Source: Argyresthia goedartella
Taxonomy: Eukaryota; Arthropoda; Insecta; Lepidoptera; Argyresthiidae
Assembly (NCBI GenBank): GCA_949825045.1
Contig: OX463832.1
Coordinates: 20,516,552-20,580,551 of the forward strand
Length of the DNA stretch: 64,000 nt
Direction of reading: 5' to 3'
The stretch's first letter is position 1. Every line of letters begins with the position of its first letter. The notes below the pieces were generated by a model. The model did no database searches. It was not told where the DNA came from and was given only the letters and a program-made list of their open reading frames with translations. Position numbers and translations under genes: made by a program. Below, one piece after another: positions 21,517-32,989 of this stretch.

Positions 21517-24207
21517 CAGAGGCTCGATCACGAACGACTCGAAGATTTTGCATCGGAATCGAGAAGGCGCCAAAATGTATGAGATTTGGCACAGCGCCTC
21601 TATCGTGCGGAATTGGAACTAAAAACGGTGGCACGAAGCAATTTGCTAACGTTTCGATACTATACGTCAAAAATAATCGCTTGTCAAATGTATAGGATTC
21701 GATAGGATCGCGATCACGAACATAACGGAATCGTGTAACTCGACAGTTTTCTATCGGAATCTTACAAATGTCTACTCACTTGAAAATTGTTGGTGGGAAA
21801 AGTTTTTTTCGGTATGTAAATAAAGTTTATTACTAGTTTTATGTGATTTAAATGATTGTTAAGTAATTTACAACGTATATCACGATATTTCTAGGTAATA
21901 TAACAACAGCCATATGCAGAGGCCGGGGCAGGAACCGCGGAGTGCCCGCTCATATTATCTGGCATTCCGCATGATAGAAGACGATGCGGAGGGAGGAAGG
22001 CGCCAAAGATATACTAGGTAAGCACAGTAATAACAAAACAAATAGGTATTTGGCTTTAGCAGCATTTCGTAACTTTTATTTTTATTGCTATAAATACTTC
22101 CATTTATTTTGTGTTTAAAGAGAAATCAGTCGGAGGGCCAACCAAAGAAAAACATGGAGTTCTTTGGATCTATCCGAAGCTGAATTTAAACTTCGGTTTG
22201 GATTAACAAAAGAGGCGTTTGGTTTCCTAAGCATGAACCTAAGTCAAAAAACATCGCTCACAGGAACTAGACGAATTAGTTTCGAGCTGAAGGTTTATTC
22301 TGCCATTTCATTACCTAAACCTACCTATAAACCAGCAAAACGTAGATAGACTAGACTCAAAAGAGTTAAGAGTTGTAAGTAGATAGACATAATAGTCCTT
22401 AAAGTAGTATTACTAAGTAGTGTTTACAGAAGTAGTTAGGTAATGAAAATACTAAGTTCCTAGGAACTATATTCTACTCAAGTTCTACTCAGTATCAGTA
22501 TCTACTCACCGTGTCTTGCTAATAGAGTAGAGTAACTTTCTACATCTATCTAATAATAATAAATAAATATATAATATACCTACAGGTAGATACCTAAATA
22601 ACATGGTTTTTTTTCCTCCTTTTCAGCTTCTTTGCGCGTTATCATTTTACGCCACAGGGTCATACCAACGGCTGGTTGGTATGGCCAAATTCCTTGGCCA
22701 GAGCACAGTTAGAAAATATGTCGCGGAAGTGACAGAGGCACTAAGCTCCCTAGAGATGATCAGGGAGTTCATTGCGTTCCCTGCCACGAGGCAAATGCGG
22801 GATGCACTAAAGGATAAGTAAGTGTCTCATCATTGATTATTTGTGTAGTAAGTGAAGGCTTAACATGAAAAATATACTTATATTTTGTCTCATTACAGAT
22901 TCTACAGAAAATATGGAGTTCCCGGTGTGGTTGGATGCATAGATGGGTGTCACTTCCACATATTTAAACCAAAAAAGGAAGTGGAACACCTATTTTATTG
23001 CAGAAAACATTTCCACTACTTAAATGTTCAAATGGTAGGTCATGTGTGGTAATTGTTAGAACTTACTTCCTTATAAAAATATAGATTGGAAATCAAATTA
23101 AAGTAAATGGTAACAGACAGGTAAGTATCCTATTAATGATTGAAAATTCTTTTCAGATATGTGACAGTGATAATAAAATAATTAATATCAACGCAAAATA
23201 TGGGGGTGCAACGCACGACGCGTTCATATGGGAGAACAGTGTCGCCAATCGCTTCATGCAGCAGTTGCACAATAACAACGAGCAAGTGTGGCTGTTAGGT
23301 AATAATTTAATCACCAAGTTCAGCCAACATTGACCCACTGTTAGACGTTATCATATCACACTTAAGACTTCTGTAAAGCGCTAATAAATAAAATAAAACT
23401 AGCTAACATACTAATGATAAAATATTTATTCGATATCCTGAAAATATCACCTTTTGCAGCATAACATTTATTAACAGGCGACTCAGGATACCCACAGCGG
23501 CCTTGGCTAATGACCCCCATAACAGATGGCGCTGAAGGGAGCCCTGAAGCTAAATATACCGCTGTCCATGGGAAAGCCAGGGTCGCCATTGAAAATACCT
23601 TTGGGCGTCTGAAGAATCGTTGGCGATGTCTTTGTAAAGACCGCAAACTGCATTATGCGCCTGAGAAGTGTGCAAAAATTATTCTGGCCTGCAGTGTGCT
23701 GCACAACATAGCCATAAAATTCAATGTGCCCGAGCCAGACGAAACCACCCAAAAGGAACAAAGTTTCTTTCAGACAGAAACTTTTCACGAGACCATTCGT
23801 GGTGACGATCTGGTGCGAGGAAGGGCATTGAGAGGCATGCTTGTCAATAGGATTAATAGGTTACATCCCTAAAGTGTTTTAAAATCCTCTGGTCTTGGAT
23901 GATTATTTGTGACGTCAGGCCAGATCAGAAAATCCTCGGGTCTTAGAAGTTAATCACGTTTGTAGCTTTTTAGAAATTATAGCGTTGTATGTGTTTGTGA
24001 GTGCAAGTGTGTATTTTCATTATGCTGTTAAAATGTAGGTATTGTCTCGCTATATCGATGTAGTTTCGTATTTCGTACATACATGTTATAATATCTCTTC
24101 TTTGTATATGTAGAGGAAGATCTTATGTGACTGTAAATATATGACAATTTGGTGACTTGTTTGGAGAAGAGATTTCCTCCCTTTGTATATACAAATACTG
24201 TTTCTTA
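21517..24207 (+). repeat. Left arm of giant inverted repeat (2,691 bp)
   Basis: Position x pairs with 50728 minus x in the right arm (26521-29211). I found only about five single-base differences and no indel. Outer edges are cagaggctcgatcacg on the left and its complement on the right; inner edges are ctgtttctta. The arm contains a whole Harbinger transposase gene plus flanks. The left outer flank is mariner-side sequence and the right outer flank is LINE E, so there is no shared flank and no clear 3-bp duplication. Confidence 0.95.
21914..23872 (+). CDS. PIF/Harbinger transposase, six exons, left arm
   Basis: Exons inferred from GT/AG sites and phase: 21914-22017, 22121-22292, 22627-22817, 22899-23034, 23157-23298 and 23478-23872. 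They total 1,140 bases, 379 residues plus stop. The frame is open at every junction. The family's DDE_Tnp_4 nuclease is visible: Asp171 in VVGCIDGCHFHI, Asp222 in GGATHDAFIW, GDSGYPQRPWL at about 249-259, and Glu287 in AIENTFGRLKNRWRCL. LLCALSFYATGSYQRLVGMA in exon 3 is the usual pre-catalytic segment. It cuts and joins element ends; family members need a Myb/SANT-like partner for nuclear import and DNA binding. No lesion seen. Confidence 0.9.
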
Positions 24208-24420
24208 GAAATAAAACACTGATATACAATTTAGAAAATGTTTATTTATTAACACCCTTTATTAGGTCATCTTGTAACTAATAACATGAAATCGTGCAAC
24301 AAAACTAGGAATGGAAATTTCGCTTCTTGTACTTCTATCATTCATTTCATTACGAATAACAGACAAAACACAAAAATAATAAAGAGAATATGTACAAAGG
24401 CAAACGTATAGTATGCGTAT
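24208..24420. other. Unique sequence inside the palindrome, left side
   Basis: AT-rich with ttattaacaccctttattagg (about 24245), which on the minus strand gives AATAAA. It may be the 3' end of a minus-strand transcription unit or element. No coding frame recognised. Confidence 0.4.
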
Positions 24421-24897
24421 GTGGCTACATCTTGGCTACTAAATTTTAGTTACTTTCATAGTGTCATGTCCTATGGTATCTTGTTGTGGGGGAAAGCAGC
24501 GGATATTCAAACTATTTTTATTTTACAGAAAAGAGCTATTCGAACAATTTATAATTTAAAACGCAGAGACTCCTTAAGAAAGATTTTTAATGAAATTGAC
24601 GTACTAACTGTAGCTAGTCAATTTATTTTCGAAAATATAATGTATGTACGCAAGAACCTTACGAAATTTCCCAAACTTAGCGATAGCTATAATGTTAACC
24701 TAAGAAATAATCACAGACTCCTTGCGCCCCGGTATAGAATCGCGAAGGTTAGCAATTCTTTCAAGGGTCAGTGCATTCTCTACTACAACAAGATACCTCT
24801 GGAGATCTTGAAATTGTCATTTGAGCAATTTAAAAACCATGTTAAAGCGACTTTGTCGAAAAAAGGGATATTACAATGTTCAAGATCACTTAAATGA
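24421..24897 (+). pseudogene. LINE RT C-terminal fragment in the palindrome spacer
   Basis: A 158-codon open frame with no credible start reads FSYFHSVMSYGILLWGKAAD, then IFILQKRAIRTIYNL, and ends with FEQFKNHVKATLSKKG. This is the post-thumb region of a CR1/Jockey-type ORF2 (the Y.H.v.sYGi..WG and QKRAiR.i motifs are typical). It is 5'-truncated, with a 3' UTR to about 25180 ending near ttggaatttaatttaatttgg. Its strand is opposite to LINE E and the protein type differs. Confidence 0.7.
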
Positions 24898-25461
24898 TGG
24901 GACTATATGGGGTTAATCTGGCTCAACACAGACCTTGCTGTTAATAATTTTGTAATTATTTATTCCTGCTTATTAATTATGATGATATTAATAATAATGA
25001 CATAAGTATATATTTCTTGTATTAGTTAAGCATAAGCAATTTTTAAAAGAGATCTAAGAATCAATCTGTGGGAGTTTCTACGCCCTCCTTCTCCCACAGT
25101 GGTCCAATGTAGAGAAGTGGCAAAAAATGACGATTGCTAAGTATATGTAAATATCTACAGTAATAAAGACATTTGGAATTTAATTTAATTTGGAATATAT
25201 CGTCGTATTCACTGTCAGCCATACTATCCATTCATAATTTCCTAATTTCTTTATTGCATACAGAAAAAATATACACATGAAAAAAATACATAGTAATATT
25301 GTAAAAGGCGAGCTTATCTCTAATAAGAGATCTCTTCCAGTAAACCACGTAAGGATGAGACAGGTGGATTTAAAATAACATTCAAAGCCTGGTGGAAGAC
25401 ATTGGTATGATATGTTTTTAGTCAACTGAATTTGTATTACAACATATTCTTATATCTCCTT
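24898..25461. other. LINE 3' tail and unassigned spacer
   Basis: 24898-25180 is the 3' UTR of the LINE fragment. In 25181-25461 I see one notable item: 25376-25421 (aacattcaaagcctggtgg and on, through ggtatgatat) matches the complement of 26108-26162, an exon end and donor of the Harbinger partner gene, in the opposite orientation. Confidence 0.5.
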
Positions 25462-26486
25462 TCATGCATGACTTCCCCTTTCAAGATATCTTACAATCAC
25501 ATTCATGGCTTCTCTCATAAATTCCAACCATTGCCCCTGTAGCGCTAACTCTTGATCTCTCACTCGCACCCTTTCACGAATCTCATATTCATTCAGGCGC
25601 AGTCTTTCAGTCTCTAACCTTAGCCTTTCACTCTCTAACCTTTCATATGCTATCTCGCGTTCTCTTGCACGCTCACTTGCAGCCCGTTCCGCATCTACAA
25701 ACATCTGAGCCACACCCGTGCTTTCGTCACCTTTCGTTTTTTTTTTGAGGTGGAGGCCTCCACACCTCGTCATTCTCTGACACAATTTCGACTGGTGATG
25801 GAGGGCACTCAATACGCACGCTGCTGAAGAATGGAGCCTGTGGGGTGCTCGGCCCTGCCACATTCCAGTCCTCTGTGACTGTAACAAAACATAAATGTTT
25901 GTAGCGTTCAATTGCGTTGACCTATAAGGTTGATTTTGCACAGAAGTAGGGGACCACAGACCTGAGCAACTGATATAATTTTCAGCTTGATTTGTCTATG
26001 CGTTCCCGATATAAAAGGTCTTGATAGACGGACAGACGGACGGACGGACAATGAAGTGATGCTATGAGGGTTCCTTTATTTCCTTTTATGGATATAAACC
26101 CTTAAATCTAAAAAACATATATCATACCAGTTTCTTCCACCAGGCTTTGAATGTTGTTGGATTGTTCCCCATTGTTCTGGAAATCCTGGAATATAAAAAA
26201 AAATTGGTAACATAAACATATTGTCACACCTTTTCCATACTGGATGGCAGAGGCACTATTGTGCTCACTTTTACCCGGTTATTCAATGCTTTTGCATGAC
26301 AAGAGGCTAGCCCATCACTACACCAATAGAGATATATGTTTTATGTTTTTATGCTTCTGTTAGTATTTATTTTTTTAGTATTAATTGAGAATTCCTACAA
26401 TTTCAAATAATGTAAAAATATAGGCAAGGCAAAAGTGAAGAGTTTCAGTTAAGGTTTTGAATTGAGTTGTTAAAATTAAATGCACC
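25462..26486 (-). pseudogene. Harbinger partner gene (Myb/SANT-like type), 3' exons only
   Basis: Minus-strand exons by splice sites: a stub ending at 26486 (donor gtgcat), 26185-26128, and 25878-25462. Joined, the last two read GEQSNNIQSLVEE, then TEDWNVAGPSTP and a Pro-rich linker. A long charged helix follows (AERAASERARERE, LRLETERLRLNEYEIRE) to a stop at 25462-25464. The GPSTP linker and charged coiled-coil tail are what I expect of the second protein of PIF/Harbinger elements. The DNA-binding part is not found, because the right arm of the inverted repeat starts at 26521. A run of T at about 25736-25745 carries a frameshift. Assignment is inferred from style and position. Confidence 0.5.
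25980..26330. repeat. Two small dispersed-repeat pieces in the partner gene
   Basis: 26020-26090 has gatagacggacagacggacg and gagggttcc, part of the 'ggttccgta' repeat family seen at 40540, 47330 and elsewhere. 26226-26325 (ggcagaggcactattgtgct, then ttgcatgacaagaggctagc) resembles the complement-oriented interior of Rep-T at 15133-15225 (ggcagaggcacagttgtgcc). Confidence 0.6.
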
Positions 26487-26520
26487 TGGAATCCGGCTTC
26501 TTCCACCACCATCCCGGTAG

Positions 26521-29211
26521 TAAGAAACAGTATTTTTATATACAAAGGGAGGAAATCTCTTCTCCAAACAAGTCACCAAATTGTCATATATTTACAGTCA
26601 CATAAGATCTTCCTCTACATATACAAAGAAGAGATATTATAACATGTATGTACGAAATACGAAACTACATCGATATAGCGAGACAATACCTACATTTTAA
26701 CAGCATAATGAAAATACACACTTGCACTCACAAACACATACAACGCTATAATTTCTAAAAAGCTACAAACGTGATTAACTTCTAAGACCCGAGGATTTTC
26801 TGATCTGGCCTGACGTCACAAATAATCATCCAAGACCAGAGGATTTTAAAACACTTTAGGGATGTAACCTATTAATCCTATTGACAAGCATGCCTCTCAA
26901 TGCCCTTCCTCGCACCAGATCGTCACCACGAATGGTCTCGTGAAAAGTTTCTGTCTGAAAGAAACTTTGTTCCTTTTGGGTGGTTTCGTCTGGCTCGGGC
27001 ACATTGAATTTTATGGCTATGTTGTGCAGCACACTGCAGGCCAGAATAATTTTTGCACACATCTCAGGCGCATAATGCAGTTTGCGGTCTTTACAAAGAC
27101 ATCGCCAACGATTCTTCAGACGCCCAAAGGTATTTTCAATGGCGACCCTGGCTTTCCCATGGACAGCGGTATATTTAGCTTCAGGGCTCCCTTCAGCGCC
27201 ATCTGTTATGGGGGTCATTAGCCAAGGCCGCTGTGGGTATCCTGAGTCGCCTGTTAATAAATGTTATGCTGCAAAAGGTGATATTTTCAGGATATCGAAT
27301 AAATATTTTATCATTAGTATGTTAGCTAGTTTTATTTTATTTATTAGCGCTTTACAGAAGTCTTAAGTGTGATATGATAACGTCTAACAGTGGGTCAATG
27401 TTGGCTGAACTTGGTGATTAAATTATTACCTAACAGCCACACTTGCTCGTTGTTATTGTGCAACTGCTGCATGAAGCGATTGGCGACACTGTTCTCCCAT
27501 ATGAACGCGTCGTGCGTTGCACCCCCATATTTTGCGTTGATATTAATTATTTTATTATCACTGTCACATATCTGAAAAGAATTTTCAATCATTAATAGGA
27601 TACTTACCTGTCTGTTACCATTTACTTTAATTTGATTTCCAATCTATATTTTTATAAGGAAGTAAGTTCTAACAATTACCACACATGACCTACCATTTGA
27701 ACATTTAAGTAGTGGAAATGTTTTCTGCAATAAAATAGGTGTTCCACTTCCTTTTTTGGTTTAAATATGTGGAAGTGACACCCATCTATGCATCCAACCA
27801 CACCGGGAACTCCATATTTTCTGTAGAATCTGTAATGAGACAAAATATAAGTATATTTTTCATGTTAAGCCTTCACTTACTACACAAATAATCAATGATG
27901 AGACACTTACTTATCCTTTAGTGCATCCCGCATTTGCCTCGTGGCAGGGAACGCAATGAACTCCCTGATCATCTCTAGGGAGCTTAGTGCCTCTGTCACT
28001 TCCGCGACATATTTTCTAACTGTGCTCTGGCCAAGGAATTTGGCCATACCAACCAGCCGTTGGTATGACCCTGTGGCGTAAAATGATAACGCGCAAAGAA
28101 GCTGAAAAGGAGGAAAAAAAACCATGTTATTTAGGTATCTACCTGTAGGTATATTATATATTTATTTATTATTATTAGATAGATGTAGAAAGTTACTCTA
28201 CTCTATTAGCAAGACACGGTGAGTAGATACTGATACTGAGTAGAACTTGAGTAGAATATAGTTCCTAGGAACTTAGTATTTTCATTACCTAACTACTTCT
28301 GTAAACACTACTTAGTAATACTACTTTAAGGACTATTATGTCTATCTACTTACAGCTCTTAACTCTTTTGAGTCTAGTCTATCTACGTTTTGCTGGTTTA
28401 TAGGTAGGTTTAGGTAATGAAATGGCAGAATAAACCTTCAGCTCGAAACTAATTCGTCTAGTTCCTGTGAGCGATGTTTTTTGACTTAGGTTCATGCTTA
28501 GGAAACCAAACGCCTCTTTTGTTAATCCAAACCGAAGTTTAAATTCAGCTTCGGATAGATCCAAAGAACTCCATGTTTTTCTTTGGTTGGCCCTCCGACT
28601 GATTTCTCTTTAAACACAAAATAAATGGAAGTATTTATAGCAATAAAAATAAAAGTTACGAAATGCTGCTAAAGCCAAATACCTATTTGTTTTGTTATTA
28701 CTGTGCTTACCTAGTATATCTTTGGCGCCTTCCTCCCTCCGCATCGTCTTCTATCATGCGGAATGCCAGATAATATGAGCGGGCACTCCGCGGTTCCTGC
28801 CCCGGCCTCTGCATATGGCTGTTGTTATATTACCTAGAAATATCGTGATATACGTTGTAAATTACTTAACAATCATTTAAATCACATAAAACTAATAATA
28901 AACTTTATTTACATACCGAAAAAAACTTTTCCCACCAACAATTTCCAAGTGAGTAGACATTTGTAAGATTCCGATAGAAAACTGTCGAGTTACACGATTC
29001 CGTTATGTTCGTGATCGCGATCCTATCGAATCCTATACATTTGACAAGCGATTATTTTTGACGTATAGTATCGAAACGTTAGCAAATTGCTTCGTGCTAC
29101 CGTTTTTAGTTCCAATTCCGCACGATAGAGGCGCTGTGCCAAATCTCATACATTTTGGCGCCTTCTCGATTCCGATGCAAAATCTTCGAGTCGTTCGTGA
29201 TCGAGCCTCTG
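26521..29211 (-). repeat. Right arm of giant inverted repeat (2,691 bp)
   Basis: Mirror image of 21517-24207 with identical length. Noted differences include a G/A near 29098, an A/G near 28945, a T/A in the last transposase exon (Lys to Met, CAPEKCAK versus CAPEMCAK) and one base in the inner end. Outside it, LINE E is cut at 29212. Confidence 0.95.
26856..28814 (-). CDS. PIF/Harbinger transposase, six exons, right arm
   Basis: Mirror copy of the left-arm gene. Exons: 28814-28711, 28607-28436, 28101-27911, 27829-27694, 27571-27430 and 27250-26856. It gives the same 379-residue product with one noted change, Lys to Met about 25 residues after the catalytic Glu. All catalytic residues and splice sites are kept. 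On this strand the partner-gene exons at 26486-25462 lie directly downstream in the same orientation, as expected of one Harbinger element with two tandem genes. This copy may therefore be closer to the original arrangement. Activity is not demonstrable from sequence. Confidence 0.9.
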
Positions 29212-30735
29212 ATGAGTTACTCGCTTTTGCTATCTTATTGTATGGCGAATATATGTGCATACATTTAGTTTTATTTATATTTAATACTATACCGTTATCG
29301 TGGGCCCATTTTGTAATCATATCAAAGTCTGTTTGTATATTATTTTATATTGTACCCAAGTCCCTTCCGGAGCACAACAAACACTTGTCGTCAGCGTACA
29401 TAAAGACACTTTGTTTAACAACGTTAGTTACGCTATTTACATGCATGATGTAGCCGACTGGACCATACACTGTGCCAGTTGGCACGCCTAGGTCGACGCG
29501 CACCTCGGACCCCACTGCCCCGCCCACCACTGTCCGAAGGGTGCTGTCTGTGAGGTAGTTACGGAATCACTGATTCGTAGGACCACTGATTCCGCACTCC
29601 TCCATTGCTTGTAATAATTGGCAGTGGTCAAGGGTGTCAAACGCATTTTTAAAATCTATAAAAACAGCCAGCACCTGTTGACCACTGTTAAGGCTGGTGT
29701 TGACACAGTCGGTAAACCGGGCCAGTGCGGTGGCCGTGCTGCGCCCGCGCCTGTAGCCCTGCTGCGAGTCCGATATTATACCGTGTTGTTCAAGAAATGA
29801 GCTTACCTGACCTACGACAACCTTCTCCATGATCTTATTGACCACTGATAAGATAGCTATTGGTCTTTAATTGGTATATTCCATGTGACTCCCCTGCTTA
29901 TAGATGGGTCTTATCAGTGCTCTCTTCAGTTCATTGGGATACATGCTATTCGATATACATAAATTAATAAACTTTGCTAAGATTTTACTGATATCGATTT
30001 TGACATATTTTAAATCATTATATTTTATCAGTGCCAGGAGCTTTTTCACACTGTAAATTGTTTATTATTCTCGCTATCTGTCTGGCACAAACTTTTTTAT
30101 AACGGAACGACACATCTTTTCTTTTTACATAGGAATCTCGGTCTAAATATTTTTTATTACACCTGTGCTTAATATTATTTATCTCTTGAGTAAACGTATT
30201 AGAAAACTTATTGGTATTTCATTACAACATTGTCTAAATTAGTTTTATTTCGCCCAAGCCACTTATTTATGTTCGCCCATATTTTCCTAAAGTCCCCTTC
30301 GCACTTCACTACCTCATTTTGCCTAAACTTGTTTCTGGCTGCATTAATCAATTTATTCACTTTATTTCAAAACTTTGTATATGTTAACCTATTATTCATA
30401 TTATTAGGAGCAGATTTCCAAGTTCTAAACAGCTCGTCCCTTTGTTCCATTAACTGGTTTAAATGGTTACTTACCCAGGGTTGCGTTCTTCTTTTGTTAG
30501 TCTGGGTCAATACAATCTTACACTCTTCGAGAATACCGCCGAACACCACACTTAACCTATCATACAAAATTAGTGGGCAATCAATAGATAAAAGTTCCGA
30601 CCAGTTCACTGAACCAAATGTTTCCCTGACTAAGGCATTATTTAAAGAGTTTCGCTTGGCCACAGTGTAAAGAAGTAACAGTGGGCCGACGCTTTTGATG
30701 TTTGCGTAAATGCCGACACCGCACAAGGCCACAGT
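29212..30735 (-). pseudogene. LINE E ORF2: linker and RT, truncated and broken
   Basis: On the minus strand, YANIKSVGPLLLLYTVAKRN then WSELLSIDCP (30735-30367) is the linker after a missing endonuclease. The RT pieces follow: KRALIRPIYKQG (about 29880), ISDSQQGYRRGRSTATALA, VFIDFKNAFDTLDH, LGVPTGTVYGPVGY and FMYADDKCLL (about 29370), then INKTKCMHIYS. Several frameshifts and stops separate them. The RT is cut at 29212 by the palindrome arm, so the thumb and 3' end are not here. The endonuclease was deleted between 30735 and 30892. The element is dead. Confidence 0.8.
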
Positions 30736-30891
30736 ACTTACCTAGGGTTGTCACAGACATTACTTTAACTGCCCAAAAAAGGAGGGTAATGTTTTTAGGT
30801 TTCATGCATGTAAGCATGTATGTATGTATGCATGTACTTTTCTTTGTTCCGCCATCAAATCTTCCACTATTCCATTGTTTTCATACTATAA

Positions 30892-31857
30892 TTAATTGCT
30901 TATGATTTTCGATTCAAACACCCTCACAATTTTCTCTTCAGCTGTTTGTGGTTTTTTAACAGCCTCAATTAGGAGCTTTATATCATCCTCGCATCTAATG
31001 TTATGTACTTTCTTTTCATTCTCATTCTTCCGAACTAATATTCTAGAGTTCTGTATCCATATATATTTATATACTGGTTTAAGCTGGTTTTTAGCGGACC
31101 AGAATAGTTGGCGTAAGTATTTAGTCATATCTTCATCTAAGAATATGAACTGTTGGCTACTATTTCCATACACGCATCCATTTGTTAATCTCGTCTTCCG
31201 CTGTCTACTCCACTGATCCCGCGCAGCGCGCGTACGGAGCGTGATAATTACCGGTTGCAGCCGCGGCTTCTCGCCCAACTTTTCTACGCCTACCCTCTTT
31301 ACGTCTTCTATATCGTCAGATTTTAAATTCAATTTCTCAGCATATTACCGTTTTAATGTTTTCATTTTTTTTTCTAGGCCGATAATCTCCACATTCCTTT
31401 ACTTTTCTTTTTGTTCCATCACAATTACTTTTTCCTCTGGAGCTTTGTTGTATTTTTCCAGATAAACACTTCTTTGCTCCAATGCAGTTATCTTCTTTTC
31501 CGCGCTCTGCCTGAACTCGACCATTTGCTGGTACTGCTCTGAGTAAAAGTCAACAATACCTGTTAGTTCCTCTAACTTCTTTTCCACTTTAAAAATTATC
31601 TCAAGCTTTTTGTTAACTTCTCCCAGTAATACTTTGGTCTTGTCAGTGGTCTTTTTCGGGTCGATGGTTATCTTCGGTGTCAGCGGCTTTGGTGAGTCAT
31701 CACCTTTCTGACAGTCTTCGCATATCTCCGTTTGCAAGAAATCCTTCGCATTACGCACACAATTATTGTGGTAAACGCCCTCACAAGAGCCTTTACATTT
31801 TATAATATCATCCTTGGTAACAGAGACAAAGAGTCTACATTTTTTGCACTGAACCAT
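30892..31857 (-). pseudogene. LINE E ORF1: PHD-like finger, coiled coil, FP-like domain
   Basis: ATG at 31857 gives MVQCKKCRLF, with Cys/His spaced as in PHD fingers (CKKC, KCKGSCEGVYHNNC, ICEDC). A charged coiled coil follows (TKVLLGEVNKKLEIIFKVEK to about 31400). After a frameshift and a stop near 31350-31399 the frame 31332-30892 carries RVGVEKLGEKPRLQPVIITL then YLRQLFWSAKNQL and YIWIQNSRILVRK, the FP-like nucleic-acid-binding region. This order is common in CR1-group ORF1 proteins of insects. It is broken by at least one frameshift. Confidence 0.8.
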
Positions 31858-31929
31858 GATTGACACAATTAGTAGTCCCGGTACTATTCGCGATAGGTCG
31901 TAATTGTATGCACACGTCCGCACGCCAAG

Positions 31930-32895
31930 AGCACTCGAGCGAACAAGCGAGCGAATTTAGTAGCATTACCCCCAGATGTCTCCGTAGGGAGCTTAGATTT
32001 TAAAAGAAGAGTAGTGTATTAAAGGCATGTGTGCTCGACGCACTTTGCGAATAAACAGCCTATTAAATGGACGTGTCAACTTTCATTTGCTGTGACAGTA
32101 AATTTTTTGTAGCCAACACATGTATTGTATACCAATATAAGTTTTCGCCAAATTTAGTGTTAATCTGGTGGAGATAGATACTAAACAGGGGGTAAGGGTA
32201 TCTCCCTTGATAATCTTTCGAGTAACTAACGAAATTCCATCTTGGCCTCCCATATAATATATAAAACAATAAGTAGGTAATTGAAAGAATAAATGTTATT
32301 TAAAATTGCTATTTATTTTGAAATCTACCGTACACCTACATGATGTAATATAATAACAGAAATATGTATAGTTGTTTTATGGGTAGTTCTGAACTCTGTC
32401 ATATTAGAGCTGTAACATATTCTTTCTCACTTTTCCATCTCAATATTCTATTACTCAATATATTTATTGAATTCCATAAAATGTATGTTAAATAGGATGT
32501 TATAAGGATACATGTGTTATTTACGGACCTTGTAAAAAAGGCATTGCAATAGAAGAGAGGGAAACAAAGTTTGTTTATTTATAATTAAGTATAATATTTA
32601 CTAAAAGTCAGTCTCCACTCCAATGAATGGCTGAAGAAGAAGTGAATAACAAAATTGCTCTTATCAAATCAGTTTCACAGTGTAAGTAGTTCAGACAGTT
32701 GTTCCTAATATCCTCAAGATATTGACCTTACTGCAGTATAAATAAATAAGTACCACGACATACAAAGATACATAAATATTGCACCATACATGTAGTTTTG
32801 AGTTCAATCCGACTTGCATTATAACTTGGTTAATCAATCAGTGGGATAGCTCTCTCGTACATATTGCTCTTCGTAAGTCGAAGACATGATAATAC
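31930..32895. other. Intergenic region, no gene seen
   Basis: AT-rich with no domain-bearing frame. It lies between LINE E and the 3' end of the zinc-finger gene. The first 100 bp may be LINE E 5' UTR. Confidence 0.5.
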
Positions 32896-32897
32896 TT

Positions 32898-32906
32898 TTA
32901 TTTATT
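32898..32906 (-). terminator. Poly(A) signal of the zinc-finger gene
   Basis: tttatttat on the plus strand gives two overlapping AATAAA hexamers on the minus strand, about 85 bp after the stop codon at 32990. This is a plausible cleavage signal for the zinc-finger mRNA. Confidence 0.5.
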
Positions 32907-32989
32907 CAACGGTGTTATATCAAGTTAGTACCCAAATCAAACCATATATCCCCGATTATGAACAAGACAACAAAAATGCTTTTAGATAT

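Noticed and set aside
25180..25425. 81-codon minus-strand ORF with hydrophobic segments
   Set aside because: Hydrophobicity reflects AT-rich sequence; no domain or splice context.
21517..29211. Treating the inverted arms as ordinary Harbinger TIRs with a 3-bp duplication
   Set aside because: Flanks outside 21517 (tcaa) and 29211 (atga) do not match, and one side is LINE E while the other is not.
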